Shown here piece after piece: positions 41,905 through 50,542 of a stretch of 64,000 nt of DNA. Below the pieces are notes generated by a model. It was not told the DNA's origin. It saw only the letters and a list, made by a program, of their open reading frames with translations, and ran no database searches. Each line of letters starts with the position of its first letter. The first letter of the stretch is position 1. Both the position numbers and the translations under genes were made by a program. The stretch comes from UBA6059 sp965227155 (lineage in GTDB: Bacteria; Bacteroidota; Bacteroidia; Cytophagales; Cyclobacteriaceae): positions 2,170,001 through 2,234,000 of the forward strand of contig OZ245731.1 of the NCBI GenBank assembly GCA_965227155.1. The letters are read 5' to 3'.

Positions 41905-42765
41905 TTGAAAGATCAATCGATTGCACTTAGGAAACTCACACCACGGGATTTGCCACAGCTGCATCAATCCTACCTGGAAGCTTTTGCAGACTACCCTGTA
42001 GATATGAGCCTGGACTATCCCGCCTTTAAGCAGCGCATGCTTGTCAGGCTGCACCTAAATTTTAACATTTCGATAGGGGCATTCCATGGCCAAAAGCTGA
42101 TTGGTTTTTTGCTACACGCTGAAAATCTCTACCAGGATCAGATTTCCGTTTACAATGGAGGTACAGGAGTGATTCCGGCTTACCGCGGAAAAAGTCTGGT
42201 GAAATTGATGTATCAATTTTTTGAAAGCCAGATCAGCACACACCTTTCAGCTAAGCAGGTTGTACTGGAGGTACTTGAAAAAAATCAGGCTGCCCGGCGA
42301 AGCTATCAGCAAAGCGGGTTTACAGAAAAGCGACTTTTAAGATGCTATAGACAGGCTCATTTAATAGCTAACAATAATAGCACAGGCGTGCAGGTATCTG
42401 TTAATCATTGGCATAATGCTATTGCTGCTGAATTGTTTAGGTGGAGCAGCTTTATGGACACACCTCAGCAGCTTGCCCATAATCAAAATGCACTTCGGAT
42501 TTTGACCATTAATCACAACGACAAACCCCATGGTTATTTGATTGGTGATGTAGACCGGGCCAGGATCTGCTTTCTTTATGTAGAGCCTGAGTACAGAAAG
42601 CAGGGCTATGGTATAGCCCTAGTCCACAAAATGCAGTTATTGGCAGGCGCACGGAAGCTTTCTCTGGTGAATGTTGATGAAAAGATGGAATCTTTGCATA
42701 AATTTTTGGTGGCAGTGGGGTTTGAAAATCAATTTAATCAGCTCGAGATGGTGAAGCAGCTATGA
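41905..42765 (+). CDS. GNAT-family acetyltransferase (two GNAT domains)
   Basis: A 286-residue protein with two GNAT-like halves: residues 1-150 (YNGGTGVIPAYRGKSLVKLMYQFFES, VVLEVLEKNQAARRSYQQSGFTEKRLL) and about 160-286 (ICFLYVEPEYRKQGYGIALVHKMQLLAG). The R/Q-x-x-G-x-G/A acetyl-CoA loops are visible in each. The acceptor is unknown. The start is a TTG at 41905, the first in-frame start before the conserved N-terminus LRKLTPRDLPQL. Its last bases overlap the murF-alr start (ATGA, 42762-42765), so the two are coupled and a link to cell-wall precursor metabolism is possible. Confidence 0.8.
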   Translation: MKDQSIALRKLTPRDLPQLHQSYLEAFADYPVDMSLDYPAFKQRMLVRLHLNFNISIGAFHGQKLIGFLLHAENLYQDQISVYNGGTGVIPAYRGKSLVKLMYQFFESQISTHLSAKQVVLEVLEKNQAARRSYQQSGFTEKRLLRCYRQAHLIANNNSTGVQVSVNHWHNAIAAELFRWSSFMDTPQQLAHNQNALRILTINHNDKPHGYLIGDVDRARICFLYVEPEYRKQGYGIALVHKMQLLAGARKLSLVNVDEKMESLHKFLVAVGFENQFNQLEMVKQL

Positions 42766-45203
42766 GCAGGCAATATTTAGGAGCGATACATCGTGTAGTT
42801 GGTGGTCAATGGCTTCAGCAATCAGCGGATTTACCTATCACCGATCTGCTTACCGATACACGTTTGATCACCATAGGTGAGCAGGGTTTATTTTTTGCCA
42901 TACAGGGAGCTAATCATGATGGTCACGATTTTATTTCAGAGGCATATGCCAAAGGAGTCAGGTCATTTGTTGTGGATAAGAATATCGATACTACATCATT
43001 TGCAGAAGCCAATTTCATTAAAGTTGAGGATAGCCTGGAAGCACTTCAGCGGCTGGCTGCCAATCATCGTAAACAGTTTTCCTACCCGGTAATAGCCATC
43101 ACCGGCAGCAATGGTAAAACCATAGTCAAGGAATGGCTTAGTGCCATCCTCGCGCATAATTATTATCTGGTCAAAAGTCCCAAAAGCTATAACTCACAAC
43201 TCGGAGTTCCCTTATCACTTTGGCAAATGGATAGCAAGCACCAGCTTGGTGTTTTTGAGGCTGGCATATCGAAAAAGGGTGAAATGGAACGACTAGCATC
43301 CATGATTAGGCCGGAGATTGGCATTTTTACAAACCTGGGTAGCGCACATGATGAGGGCTTTACTTCAAGGCAGGAGAAGCTCCACGAGAAGCTTCAGCTT
43401 TTTAAAAACTCAGCCGTAATAATTTACCGAAAAGATCAGGAAACAGTAAGTGATCAAATTGAGAACCAATATGCTGATCGGAATCTTATATCCTGGAGCA
43501 TGGGTCTTCAGGAGTCAACTTACTCTTGTAGTGTAACTGAAGATATCATTGAGATTATGCATCAAAATGAAAAGTTTGTTTTTCCCAGTCCTTTCACAGA
43601 AGCACCCCTGCAGGAAAACCTGATTTTTTGTTTGGTTACAGCTTTACATCTGGGTGTTTCGAAGGACGTAATTGCGGCTGAGGTAAGCTCGCTAAAACCA
43701 CTAAAAATGCGGCTGGAGCTGAAGCAGGGAATCCAGCAGACGTACATCATTGATGACACTTACAATAATGACCTCAAAGGCCTGGAAATTGCGCTCCAAT
43801 TCCTTATCCGGCAGAAGCAATACAATAAACACACCGTAATTCTTTCATCCGTTTTCCAATCCGGACTGACGGGAAAGGAGCTATACCTCCAGGTAAACCA
43901 ACTACTGGAGCGGCATCAAATTGACCGACTTATTGGTGTTGGAGCCGATATCAATACACAATCTCATTTATTTACTATGCCTTTTGAGGGGTATGCTGAC
44001 ACGAATGCGCTGCTAAGCCATATGCCGCAGTTTTCAGAGGAGGTGGTTTTGGTCAAAGGCGCCAGACATTTTAATCTGGAAAAGGTAGTCAACGTTCTTC
44101 AGCTGCAAACGCATCGCACCAGGCTGGTCATCAACCTTGAGCACATGGTGCACAACCTTAATTTCTACAGGGAAAAGCTCAGCAGGAGCACAAGGCTCAT
44201 GGTGATGGTGAAAGCCCTGGCTTACGGAAGTGGCAGTACACATATTGCTCAGGTACTGCAACACCAGCGTGTCGATTATCTCGGGGTTGCTTATCCTGAT
44301 GAGGCCGTGGAGCTAAGAAAAAATGGCATTGCTACACCCATCATGGTGATGAATGCTGATCCTGTATCCTTCGATCAGCTGCTTCAATACAATATTGAAC
44401 CGGAGATTTTCTCAATGAGCCAATTAAAAGCCTGGATATCCTTTACTCAGGGAAAATCCAATGCTACGCCCATTCATTTGAAAATAGAAACCGGTATGCA
44501 CAGGCTGGGATTTGAATCCTCTGAAATTGATGAATTGATAGCATTGATAAAGGAAAATGACCTCAAAGTAGCCAGCATTTTTAGTCATTTGGCAGCTGCA
44601 GACGATGAAAAGGAGAGAGACTTCACCCTCAATCAGGCCAAAGCATTCGAAAAGGCAAGCGAAAGGATTTTATCAGCTCTGGACCACAAGCCCTTGCGGC
44701 ATTTACTCAATAGCCCCGGTATTATCAATTATCCTCAATATCAGTTTGATATGGTCAGGCTGGGCATTGGCCTTCATGGCTATGACTCTCTGGAGCAAAA
44801 CCGGAAGTTTCTCAAACCGGTAGCCCACCTGATATCCAATATTTCTCAAATCAAGCATCTTAAAAAAGGGGATACCGTAAGCTATGGTCGGTTGTGGAAA
44901 GCTGAGGAAGATAAAACCATAGCAACGGTAGCGGTGGGTTATGCCGATGGGTTTAGCAGGGCTTTTAGCAAAGGCATTGGCAAAATGTATATCAATGGGA
45001 AATGGGCACCTGTAGTGGGTAGCGTATGCATGGATATGACCATGGTAGATGTTACTCATATTGATTGTCAGGAAGGCGATGAGGTGGTAATTTTTGGTGA
45101 AAAACCTCGAATTGAAGAGCTTTCTGAGTGGATCGGAACTATACCTTACGAAATTCTCACTAGTGTAAGTGTGAGAGTGCCCCGCATTTACACATCGGAA
45201 TGA
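42762..45203 (+). CDS. Bifunctional MurF ligase / alanine racemase fusion
   Basis: An 813-residue fusion typical of Bacteroidota. The N-terminal ~445 residues are MurF (UDP-MurNAc-tripeptide:D-Ala-D-Ala ligase) with the P-loop GSNGKT at about 115-120, FEAGISKKGEMERLASMI and IDDTYNNDLKGLEIAL. The C-terminal ~360 residues are a fold-III alanine racemase: PLP lysine K484 in VMVKALAYGSGS, IETGMHRLGFE, and the VGSVCMDMTMVDVTHI segment. Thus one protein makes D-Ala and adds D-Ala-D-Ala to the peptidoglycan precursor. Usual symbols would be murF and alr. Overlaps the GNAT gene by 4 nt. Confidence 0.95.
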   Translation: MSRQYLGAIHRVVGGQWLQQSADLPITDLLTDTRLITIGEQGLFFAIQGANHDGHDFISEAYAKGVRSFVVDKNIDTTSFAEANFIKVEDSLEALQRLAANHRKQFSYPVIAITGSNGKTIVKEWLSAILAHNYYLVKSPKSYNSQLGVPLSLWQMDSKHQLGVFEAGISKKGEMERLASMIRPEIGIFTNLGSAHDEGFTSRQEKLHEKLQLFKNSAVIIYRKDQETVSDQIENQYADRNLISWSMGLQESTYSCSVTEDIIEIMHQNEKFVFPSPFTEAPLQENLIFCLVTALHLGVSKDVIAAEVSSLKPLKMRLELKQGIQQTYIIDDTYNNDLKGLEIALQFLIRQKQYNKHTVILSSVFQSGLTGKELYLQVNQLLERHQIDRLIGVGADINTQSHLFTMPFEGYADTNALLSHMPQFSEEVVLVKGARHFNLEKVVNVLQLQTHRTRLVINLEHMVHNLNFYREKLSRSTRLMVMVKALAYGSGSTHIAQVLQHQRVDYLGVAYPDEAVELRKNGIATPIMVMNADPVSFDQLLQYNIEPEIFSMSQLKAWISFTQGKSNATPIHLKIETGMHRLGFESSEIDELIALIKENDLKVASIFSHLAAADDEKERDFTLNQAKAFEKASERILSALDHKPLRHLLNSPGIINYPQYQFDMVRLGIGLHGYDSLEQNRKFLKPVAHLISNISQIKHLKKGDTVSYGRLWKAEEDKTIATVAVGYADGFSRAFSKGIGKMYINGKWAPVVGSVCMDMTMVDVTHIDCQEGDEVVIFGEKPRIEELSEWIGTIPYEILTSVSVRVPRIYTSE

Positions 45204-45259
45204 TGTTTTAAGCTGACAAAAGTCATTGTCACATTTGATGTCGGCAATAATGAAAAGTA

Positions 45260-45290
45260 TTGCAGCATAATAAATTTGGGTTTACCTTTG
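45260..45290 (+). promoter_or_regulatory. Promoter of feoAB (TTG-20-TACCTTTG)
   Basis: TTG at 45260-45262 and an exact -7 box TACCTTTG at 45283-45290 are 20 nt apart, 35 nt before the feoA ATG. A second box TAAATTTG is at 45271-45278. No Fur-box palindrome was recognised with confidence. Confidence 0.55.
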
Positions 45291-45325
45291 AATCATTATA
45301 TTTAATTAATCTAAATAAGGAGAGC

Positions 45326-45544
45326 ATGAGAACAGCGGCGCATCTGAAACCCGGAGAGAAAGCAATAGTACACAGCTTTAGTGATGACTATCTTTCGATC
45401 AAATTGATGGAAATGGGTGTGTTGCCAGGCACTGAAATCGAATTTCAATATGCTGCTCCTTTTGGCGATCCATTATGTTTTAGAGTAAGCGGCTACAAGC
45501 TTTCCCTTCGTATCAACGAAGCACATACTATTTCTCTCAACTAA
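45326..45544 (+). CDS. feoA: FeoA-domain protein
   Basis: A 72-residue SH3-like FeoA protein that acts on FeoB in ferrous iron uptake: HLKPGEKAIVHSFSDDYLSIKLMEMGVLPGTEIEFQY and DPLCFRVSGYKLSLRINEAHTI. The ATG at 45326 is preferred over the in-frame TTG at 45260 because it has a strong AAGGAGAG ribosome-binding site, rare in this phylum, and because family members begin here; the TTG is also the -33 element of the promoter. feoB follows after 20 nt. Confidence 0.93.
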   Translation: MRTAAHLKPGEKAIVHSFSDDYLSIKLMEMGVLPGTEIEFQYAAPFGDPLCFRVSGYKLSLRINEAHTISLN

Positions 45545-45564
45545 TTTCAGTCCTCCATTAGCGC

Positions 45565-47661
45565 ATGCTAAAAGTTGCATTAGTAGGAAATCCCAATGCT
45601 GGGAAGACATCTTTATTCAACTATCTCACCGGATTAAACCAAAAAGTTGGTAATTATCCAGGCGTTACTGTAGACAAAAAGACAGGTGTTAGTTCCTTTC
45701 CCAATGAAGGCAATGTAGAAATAATCGATCTGCCGGGTACTTACAGCATTTATCCAAGATCAATGGATGAGCGCGTAGTGATCAACCTATTGACCGACCA
45801 GCAAAACGCTGACCACCCTGATGTAGTGGTCGTCATCGCAGATGCTAGCAATCTACAGCGAAACCTGTTGCTTTTTACTGAAGTAAAAGATTTGGGCCTG
45901 CCGGTAGTGCTTGCTCTCAATATGGTGGATGTGGCAGAAAAGGAAGGTAAGCAGATTGACATAGCAACGCTTGCTCAAAATCTAAATGCCGAGGTTGTGC
46001 CCATCAATGCCCGGATAGGAAAAGGTATAGACGAGCTCAAATCTGCTATACTTAAAGTCAAGGGCAACGCATACGGAGGCTTTTATGATACTGCCGAATT
46101 AGCACCGGCATTGGTTGATAGCATAAAAAGTCATTTCAACCTTGACAATAGCTACCTGGCTTACCAACTGGCCCAGCAGCTTAATGATATTCAATACCTG
46201 CCGGCTGAGGATAAGGAATGGGTGGCCAATGAAAAGGCCCGGCTTGATTTTCAGGATAAAAAATTGCAGGAGCGGGAAACGCTGGAGCGTTACAAGCTTA
46301 TCCGGGAGCGAATTGCAGATGCAGTTACCATCCACAAAACCAAAGAAGAGCGTAATCTCACCGAAAAGCTGGATGATATTTTTACCCATAAGGTTTATGG
46401 GTACCTGATATTTCTGGGTATTCTATTTTTAATATTCCAGGCTATTTTCTCATGGGCAGAGCCTTTTATGGACCTGATTGATCAGGGCTTTGGACAGCTT
46501 AGTGCTATTGCACATAATAATCTGCCAGCCGGAGTGCTGAGTGATTTGATTGCCGAGGGAATCATTCCCGGTTTGGGAGGTGTCGTCATTTTCATTCCAC
46601 AGATCGCGTTGCTTTTTGGGTTTATCGCTTTGCTGGAGGAAAGTGGGTATATGGCCCGCGTTGTTTTTCTCATGGATAAAATCATGGTGAAAGTCGGGCT
46701 TAATGGCAAAAGCGTAGTGCCTTTAATATCGGGTATGGCCTGTGCTATTCCGGCTATTATGGCCACCAGAACGATCGATAGCTGGAAGGACCGCATCATT
46801 ACCATTTTTGTGACGCCTTTTATGAGTTGCTCCGCCAGGCTTCCGGTTTATGCAATCTTGATAGCCCTGGTAGTGCCCGACAAGAATGTGCTTGGTACTT
46901 TCAACCTGCAGGGGCTCGCTTTGATGGGCATGTACCTGCTCGGTTTCTTTATGGCAATTGGATCTGCGTATGTCATGAAGCTGATTTTAAAATCTTCTGA
47001 ACGCGGTTTTTTTGTAATGGAGCTACCTATCTACAGGGCTCCGCGATGGAAAAATGTTGGCATCACCATTCTTGAAAAGAGTAAGACTTTCGTATTTGAA
47101 GCTGGAAAAGTCATCCTGGCTATCTCCATTATACTTTGGGTCATGGCTTCCTATGGGCCTTCAGACGATTTCAAAAATGCCGAAACCATAGTGGCGCAGG
47201 AGAATCCCGAGCTTACTGGTGAAGCGTTGGACAATAGGATTGCTTCCTATAAACTGGCTAATTCCTACGCCGGTGAAATGGGTAAAATCATCGAGCCGGT
47301 GATCAAGCCTCTGGGTTTTGATTGGAAGATTGGTATCGCTTTGATTACATCTTTTGCAGCGCGAGAGGTTTTTGTTGGCACGATTGCCACTATTTATAGT
47401 GTGGGCAGCGATTTTGAGGATGAAACGACCATCAAAAGCCGGTTGCGTGCTGAACGCAATCCCGAAACAGGTGGCCCCATGTACACCCCTGCGCTGGGCT
47501 TTTCTATCCTGGTCTTTTATGTCTTTGCCATGCAATGTATGAGTACATTGGCAGTAGTGTACAGGGAAACTAAAGGTTGGAAATGGCCAACATTACAACT
47601 GATCTACATGACTGCAGTAGCCTACTTATCGTCTCTGTTGGTTTACAACCTGCTTAGCTAG
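45565..47661 (+). CDS. feoB: Ferrous iron transporter FeoB
   Basis: A 698-residue inner-membrane Fe2+ transporter: N-terminal G domain with G1 GNPNAGKTS (residues 8-16), G3 DLPGTYS and G4 NMVDVAEKE; a helical linker; then about 10-12 membrane helices, including IPGLGGVVIFIPQIALLFGFIALLEESGYMARVVFLMD and SGMACAIPAIMATRTI, the gate-like segments with the conserved Cys-containing loops. Operon with feoA. The stop TAG shares three of its four bases (CTAG) with the stop of the convergent MG2/TonB-plug gene. Confidence 0.96.
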   Translation: MLKVALVGNPNAGKTSLFNYLTGLNQKVGNYPGVTVDKKTGVSSFPNEGNVEIIDLPGTYSIYPRSMDERVVINLLTDQQNADHPDVVVVIADASNLQRNLLLFTEVKDLGLPVVLALNMVDVAEKEGKQIDIATLAQNLNAEVVPINARIGKGIDELKSAILKVKGNAYGGFYDTAELAPALVDSIKSHFNLDNSYLAYQLAQQLNDIQYLPAEDKEWVANEKARLDFQDKKLQERETLERYKLIRERIADAVTIHKTKEERNLTEKLDDIFTHKVYGYLIFLGILFLIFQAIFSWAEPFMDLIDQGFGQLSAIAHNNLPAGVLSDLIAEGIIPGLGGVVIFIPQIALLFGFIALLEESGYMARVVFLMDKIMVKVGLNGKSVVPLISGMACAIPAIMATRTIDSWKDRIITIFVTPFMSCSARLPVYAILIALVVPDKNVLGTFNLQGLALMGMYLLGFFMAIGSAYVMKLILKSSERGFFVMELPIYRAPRWKNVGITILEKSKTFVFEAGKVILAISIILWVMASYGPSDDFKNAETIVAQENPELTGEALDNRIASYKLANSYAGEMGKIIEPVIKPLGFDWKIGIALITSFAAREVFVGTIATIYSVGSDFEDETTIKSRLRAERNPETGGPMYTPALGFSILVFYVFAMQCMSTLAVVYRETKGWKWPTLQLIYMTAVAYLSSLLVYNLLS

Positions 47662-50498
47662 CTATCTTTATCGATTCTGTAGCCTGAAGTACCGCTACCT
47701 ACAAGTCCTGCAGGTGTAATGCCTTCTACTTTGAGATTGATCCAGCTGTTGCGGTCGGAGTTGTAAAACTGCACCTTAGCTTTACCGCTTTGGTCTACAA
47801 TTATCTCCGGCTCCCAGTGAATAGTATTACGCAGATCGGGCTCAATATTGATCAGCGCTTCCTCAGTATCATATCTTTTGGCTGGAAACTCCCTCGGAAA
47901 AGCATAGTTATTGACAATAGTGAAATTGGCTTTATCATTTACAATTTCATTTTCCAGAGTCTTTTTCGTAGTGATGAACACGGCACCTGCTGTTGCCCGA
48001 CCACCATATACTGTACTGGCCCTTGAACCTTTCAGCACAGTGATAAATTCTATCATTTCGGGCCTTAAGTAGTTGAGTACATTGTAGTCATTGCCTACAG
48101 GCGTACCATTGAGGATAAATAAGGCGCCGGCATCATTGGAGGTAGCCTGATAGCGGGTTTCGGCACTTTGCTGCTCCACCGCACCTGTTGCATCGTCAAA
48201 CCGGGTTAAGGCAAAACCACCTTGTGTAGCCACCTGACCACCTCTTCTGGATCTGAAGTAGACATTGCCATTGATATAGTCTACATAAGGCACGGAGGTT
48301 ACCTGCCTCAGAATGCCTAAAAAATCATCGGAGTTTTTCAGATCCTCACCCGTTTTGGAATCCGTGGAAAAGCTCCGAAATTCTTTTACTTTTTCATCTA
48401 TTTTCTCAGGAATGAGTCGCTTTTCTTGGATCATAATCTCCTTCAGCAATTGGTACTCGCCAAGATCCTTGAGAAAAGTGTAGCGATCCCCGCTATACTC
48501 TGATGATTGGTACCGTAATATTTCAGGTGAAATATTTTCGAGCGAATCTTCCATCAGGTTCGGCTTGATATGGTTGAAAAATTGATCTGCGTTCAATTCC
48601 TGCACACTCAGCCGCACGTTATCCTTACCTCTGTGATTTACGGCACTGAAAAGAAGCTCGGTAGGAATATGCGTTATGCTGGTTTTGTCGAAATAGAATT
48701 TTCCATCAATACCTGCCGTAAGGTCAATATTTTCATAAGTACCCGACTGCACTATGCTGATTTTTGCTCCTTCAGCAGGCTTACCCCAGTTGTTAAGTAC
48801 CTGACCCTCGAAAAAATCTCTATGGGTAGTTGGCTTATATTTCAATGAGTCGGTTTGGACTTTGGTGAAATCGAACCTTCGCCAGCCATAAGTCATCATC
48901 AGCAAGTCCAGATCTCTGGCGGCAGCTTCATTTTCACTGAAGTAATAGCCGGGATCATCCAGCCGCAGTTCTATTTCTGATTGCAGGAATAGATGGGTGA
49001 AAATGTTGGGGTTGTCCTTCTTGTTCAGAAAGGAATACATGTTGTCAAAGGCAGAGAGGGAAAGATTTGCAGGAACCGGTTCCCCTTCCTGATTGGTAAC
49101 TGAAATGGTGGCGGTAACCGCTTCCCGAGGGCGATAGGATTTTTTGTCCATATCCACATTGATATCGAGCTTCCTGTAGGCATTTACAAAAACCAGTCGC
49201 TCTGCTTTGGGTATTCCTCTGCTGTCAAATACCGTGATTTGTGCTATACCTGTTGGTAAATTATTGGTAGGGATGGTGAGGTTGGCCACATCTTTCAGGT
49301 TGCCTGACACTGACCAGTACAGTTGCCCTCTCACCGTGGCAGTTACACATATGCGCTCTTTTTTCCTTACCTCAGAGGAGGCCACCTGTAGGTTTACTAT
49401 TCTCTTGTTTTGTTCAAGTACTTTCAGGTTTATCCCTTCAGGCTTGATTTCCGGAAGTGGGCACTCGAAAACCTTTCCTTCTTCTTTTTTCAAAAATACC
49501 CTGTACATCGAATCAATAGGTGTAAGCTCGAAATAGCCGATGCCTTTATGCAGGGTAGAAAACTCTGCCGCTTTTCTGCCCGCGTTGTTCTCCACCCAGC
49601 CGCTTACTTCCATGGGTTGGCCTTTGGTATCTTCCACCCTAAAGGCAATGCGATTGGGAATACCTTTGATGATATCACCGCCCTCAGGGAAAAATTGCAC
49701 ATTAGCTATTGGCCTGTCGATGGGCACCTCGGCCTTTACATTGATTACCTGAGCTTTATGATTGGCATTGAGGTCTATGACAAAGGATTCATCATTGATT
49801 TTTTCCGGCAAGGTGAAGCGGATATAAAACTCTCCATTGTTAAGCGCATAGCCCTGGCTTTCTTTGTAAACCTCCCTGTCTTTTAACACCTGGTATTCAT
49901 AGGTGATTTCTGCTATGCTTTCATCATCAGGAGCCTGGGTCTTTACCTTGAGGGCTACTTCACTCCCGGCATTGTATTGCACTTCTTCAAAAGTGGTATG
50001 AAGGACCAGACTGGGAAGGATCATTTCAGTTTGTGCCAGTTTTTTCACAAATACATTTTTCTCAAAAACTTTGGCATCCTTGTAATTCTTCATCCAGCTG
50101 GTATAAGCAATCACCTTGTAGTGCCCATCATCCATGACTTCCGGGAAGGTAAGATCACCTACACTGTAGCCATTTTTAATCATGAATTTGTCTGACAATA
50201 CCGGATCGCCATTTTCACCAATTACCTCTACAAACAATGTTTTGCTACGCTCAATAGGGCGGAGGCTTATATGATCGAGTATGTATCCTTTAAACCAAAG
50301 GTCCTCACCAGGCTGAAAAACCGTTCTGTCCAGTTGCAGGTATATTTTTTCACGAGGGAAAGCTTTGTTGAAATTTTCAAGCCTGGCGCTTAGCTCAATG
50401 ATAAATTTATCATCAATATTGCTGAAGCCGGCCAACAAAGCCATGGCCAATAGCGTAAAAAGCAATTTCGGGGTGGTATGTTTCCACAGTTTTTCCAT
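47658..50498 (-). CDS. MG2-like protein with a TonB-receptor plug domain and no barrel
   Basis: A 946-residue secreted protein with a signal segment at about 10-25. The N-terminal part is an alpha-2-macroglobulin MG2-like beta domain (FPREKIYLQLDRTVFQPGEDLWFKGYILDH), followed by further Ig-like domains, a carboxypeptidase-regulatory-like insert (EGQVLNNWGKPAEGAKISIVQSGTYEN) and a TonB-dependent-receptor plug domain (GALFILNGTPVGNDYNVLNYLRPEMIEFITVLKGSRASTVYGGRATAGAVFITTKK). There is no 22-strand barrel. This architecture is frequent in Bacteroidota, function unknown, presumably outer-membrane or surface-associated. It is convergent with feoB and ends 4 nt inside it. Confidence 0.85.
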   Translation of the reverse strand: MEKLWKHTTPKLLFTLLAMALLAGFSNIDDKFIIELSARLENFNKAFPREKIYLQLDRTVFQPGEDLWFKGYILDHISLRPIERSKTLFVEVIGENGDPVLSDKFMIKNGYSVGDLTFPEVMDDGHYKVIAYTSWMKNYKDAKVFEKNVFVKKLAQTEMILPSLVLHTTFEEVQYNAGSEVALKVKTQAPDDESIAEITYEYQVLKDREVYKESQGYALNNGEFYIRFTLPEKINDESFVIDLNANHKAQVINVKAEVPIDRPIANVQFFPEGGDIIKGIPNRIAFRVEDTKGQPMEVSGWVENNAGRKAAEFSTLHKGIGYFELTPIDSMYRVFLKKEEGKVFECPLPEIKPEGINLKVLEQNKRIVNLQVASSEVRKKERICVTATVRGQLYWSVSGNLKDVANLTIPTNNLPTGIAQITVFDSRGIPKAERLVFVNAYRKLDINVDMDKKSYRPREAVTATISVTNQEGEPVPANLSLSAFDNMYSFLNKKDNPNIFTHLFLQSEIELRLDDPGYYFSENEAAARDLDLLMMTYGWRRFDFTKVQTDSLKYKPTTHRDFFEGQVLNNWGKPAEGAKISIVQSGTYENIDLTAGIDGKFYFDKTSITHIPTELLFSAVNHRGKDNVRLSVQELNADQFFNHIKPNLMEDSLENISPEILRYQSSEYSGDRYTFLKDLGEYQLLKEIMIQEKRLIPEKIDEKVKEFRSFSTDSKTGEDLKNSDDFLGILRQVTSVPYVDYINGNVYFRSRRGGQVATQGGFALTRFDDATGAVEQQSAETRYQATSNDAGALFILNGTPVGNDYNVLNYLRPEMIEFITVLKGSRASTVYGGRATAGAVFITTKKTLENEIVNDKANFTIVNNYAFPREFPAKRYDTEEALINIEPDLRNTIHWEPEIIVDQSGKAKVQFYNSDRNSWINLKVEGITPAGLVGSGTSGYRIDKDS

Positions 50499-50542
50499 CG
50501 CGGAACCTATTTAATTAACTGTGATCGATTTTTCTCTTAAAC

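Noticed and set aside
44161..44240. Degenerate alanine racemase active site (KALAYGSG instead of KANAYGHG)
   Set aside because: The PLP lysine is present, and the S for H and L for N changes are, as I recall, normal in the Bacteroidota fusion proteins.
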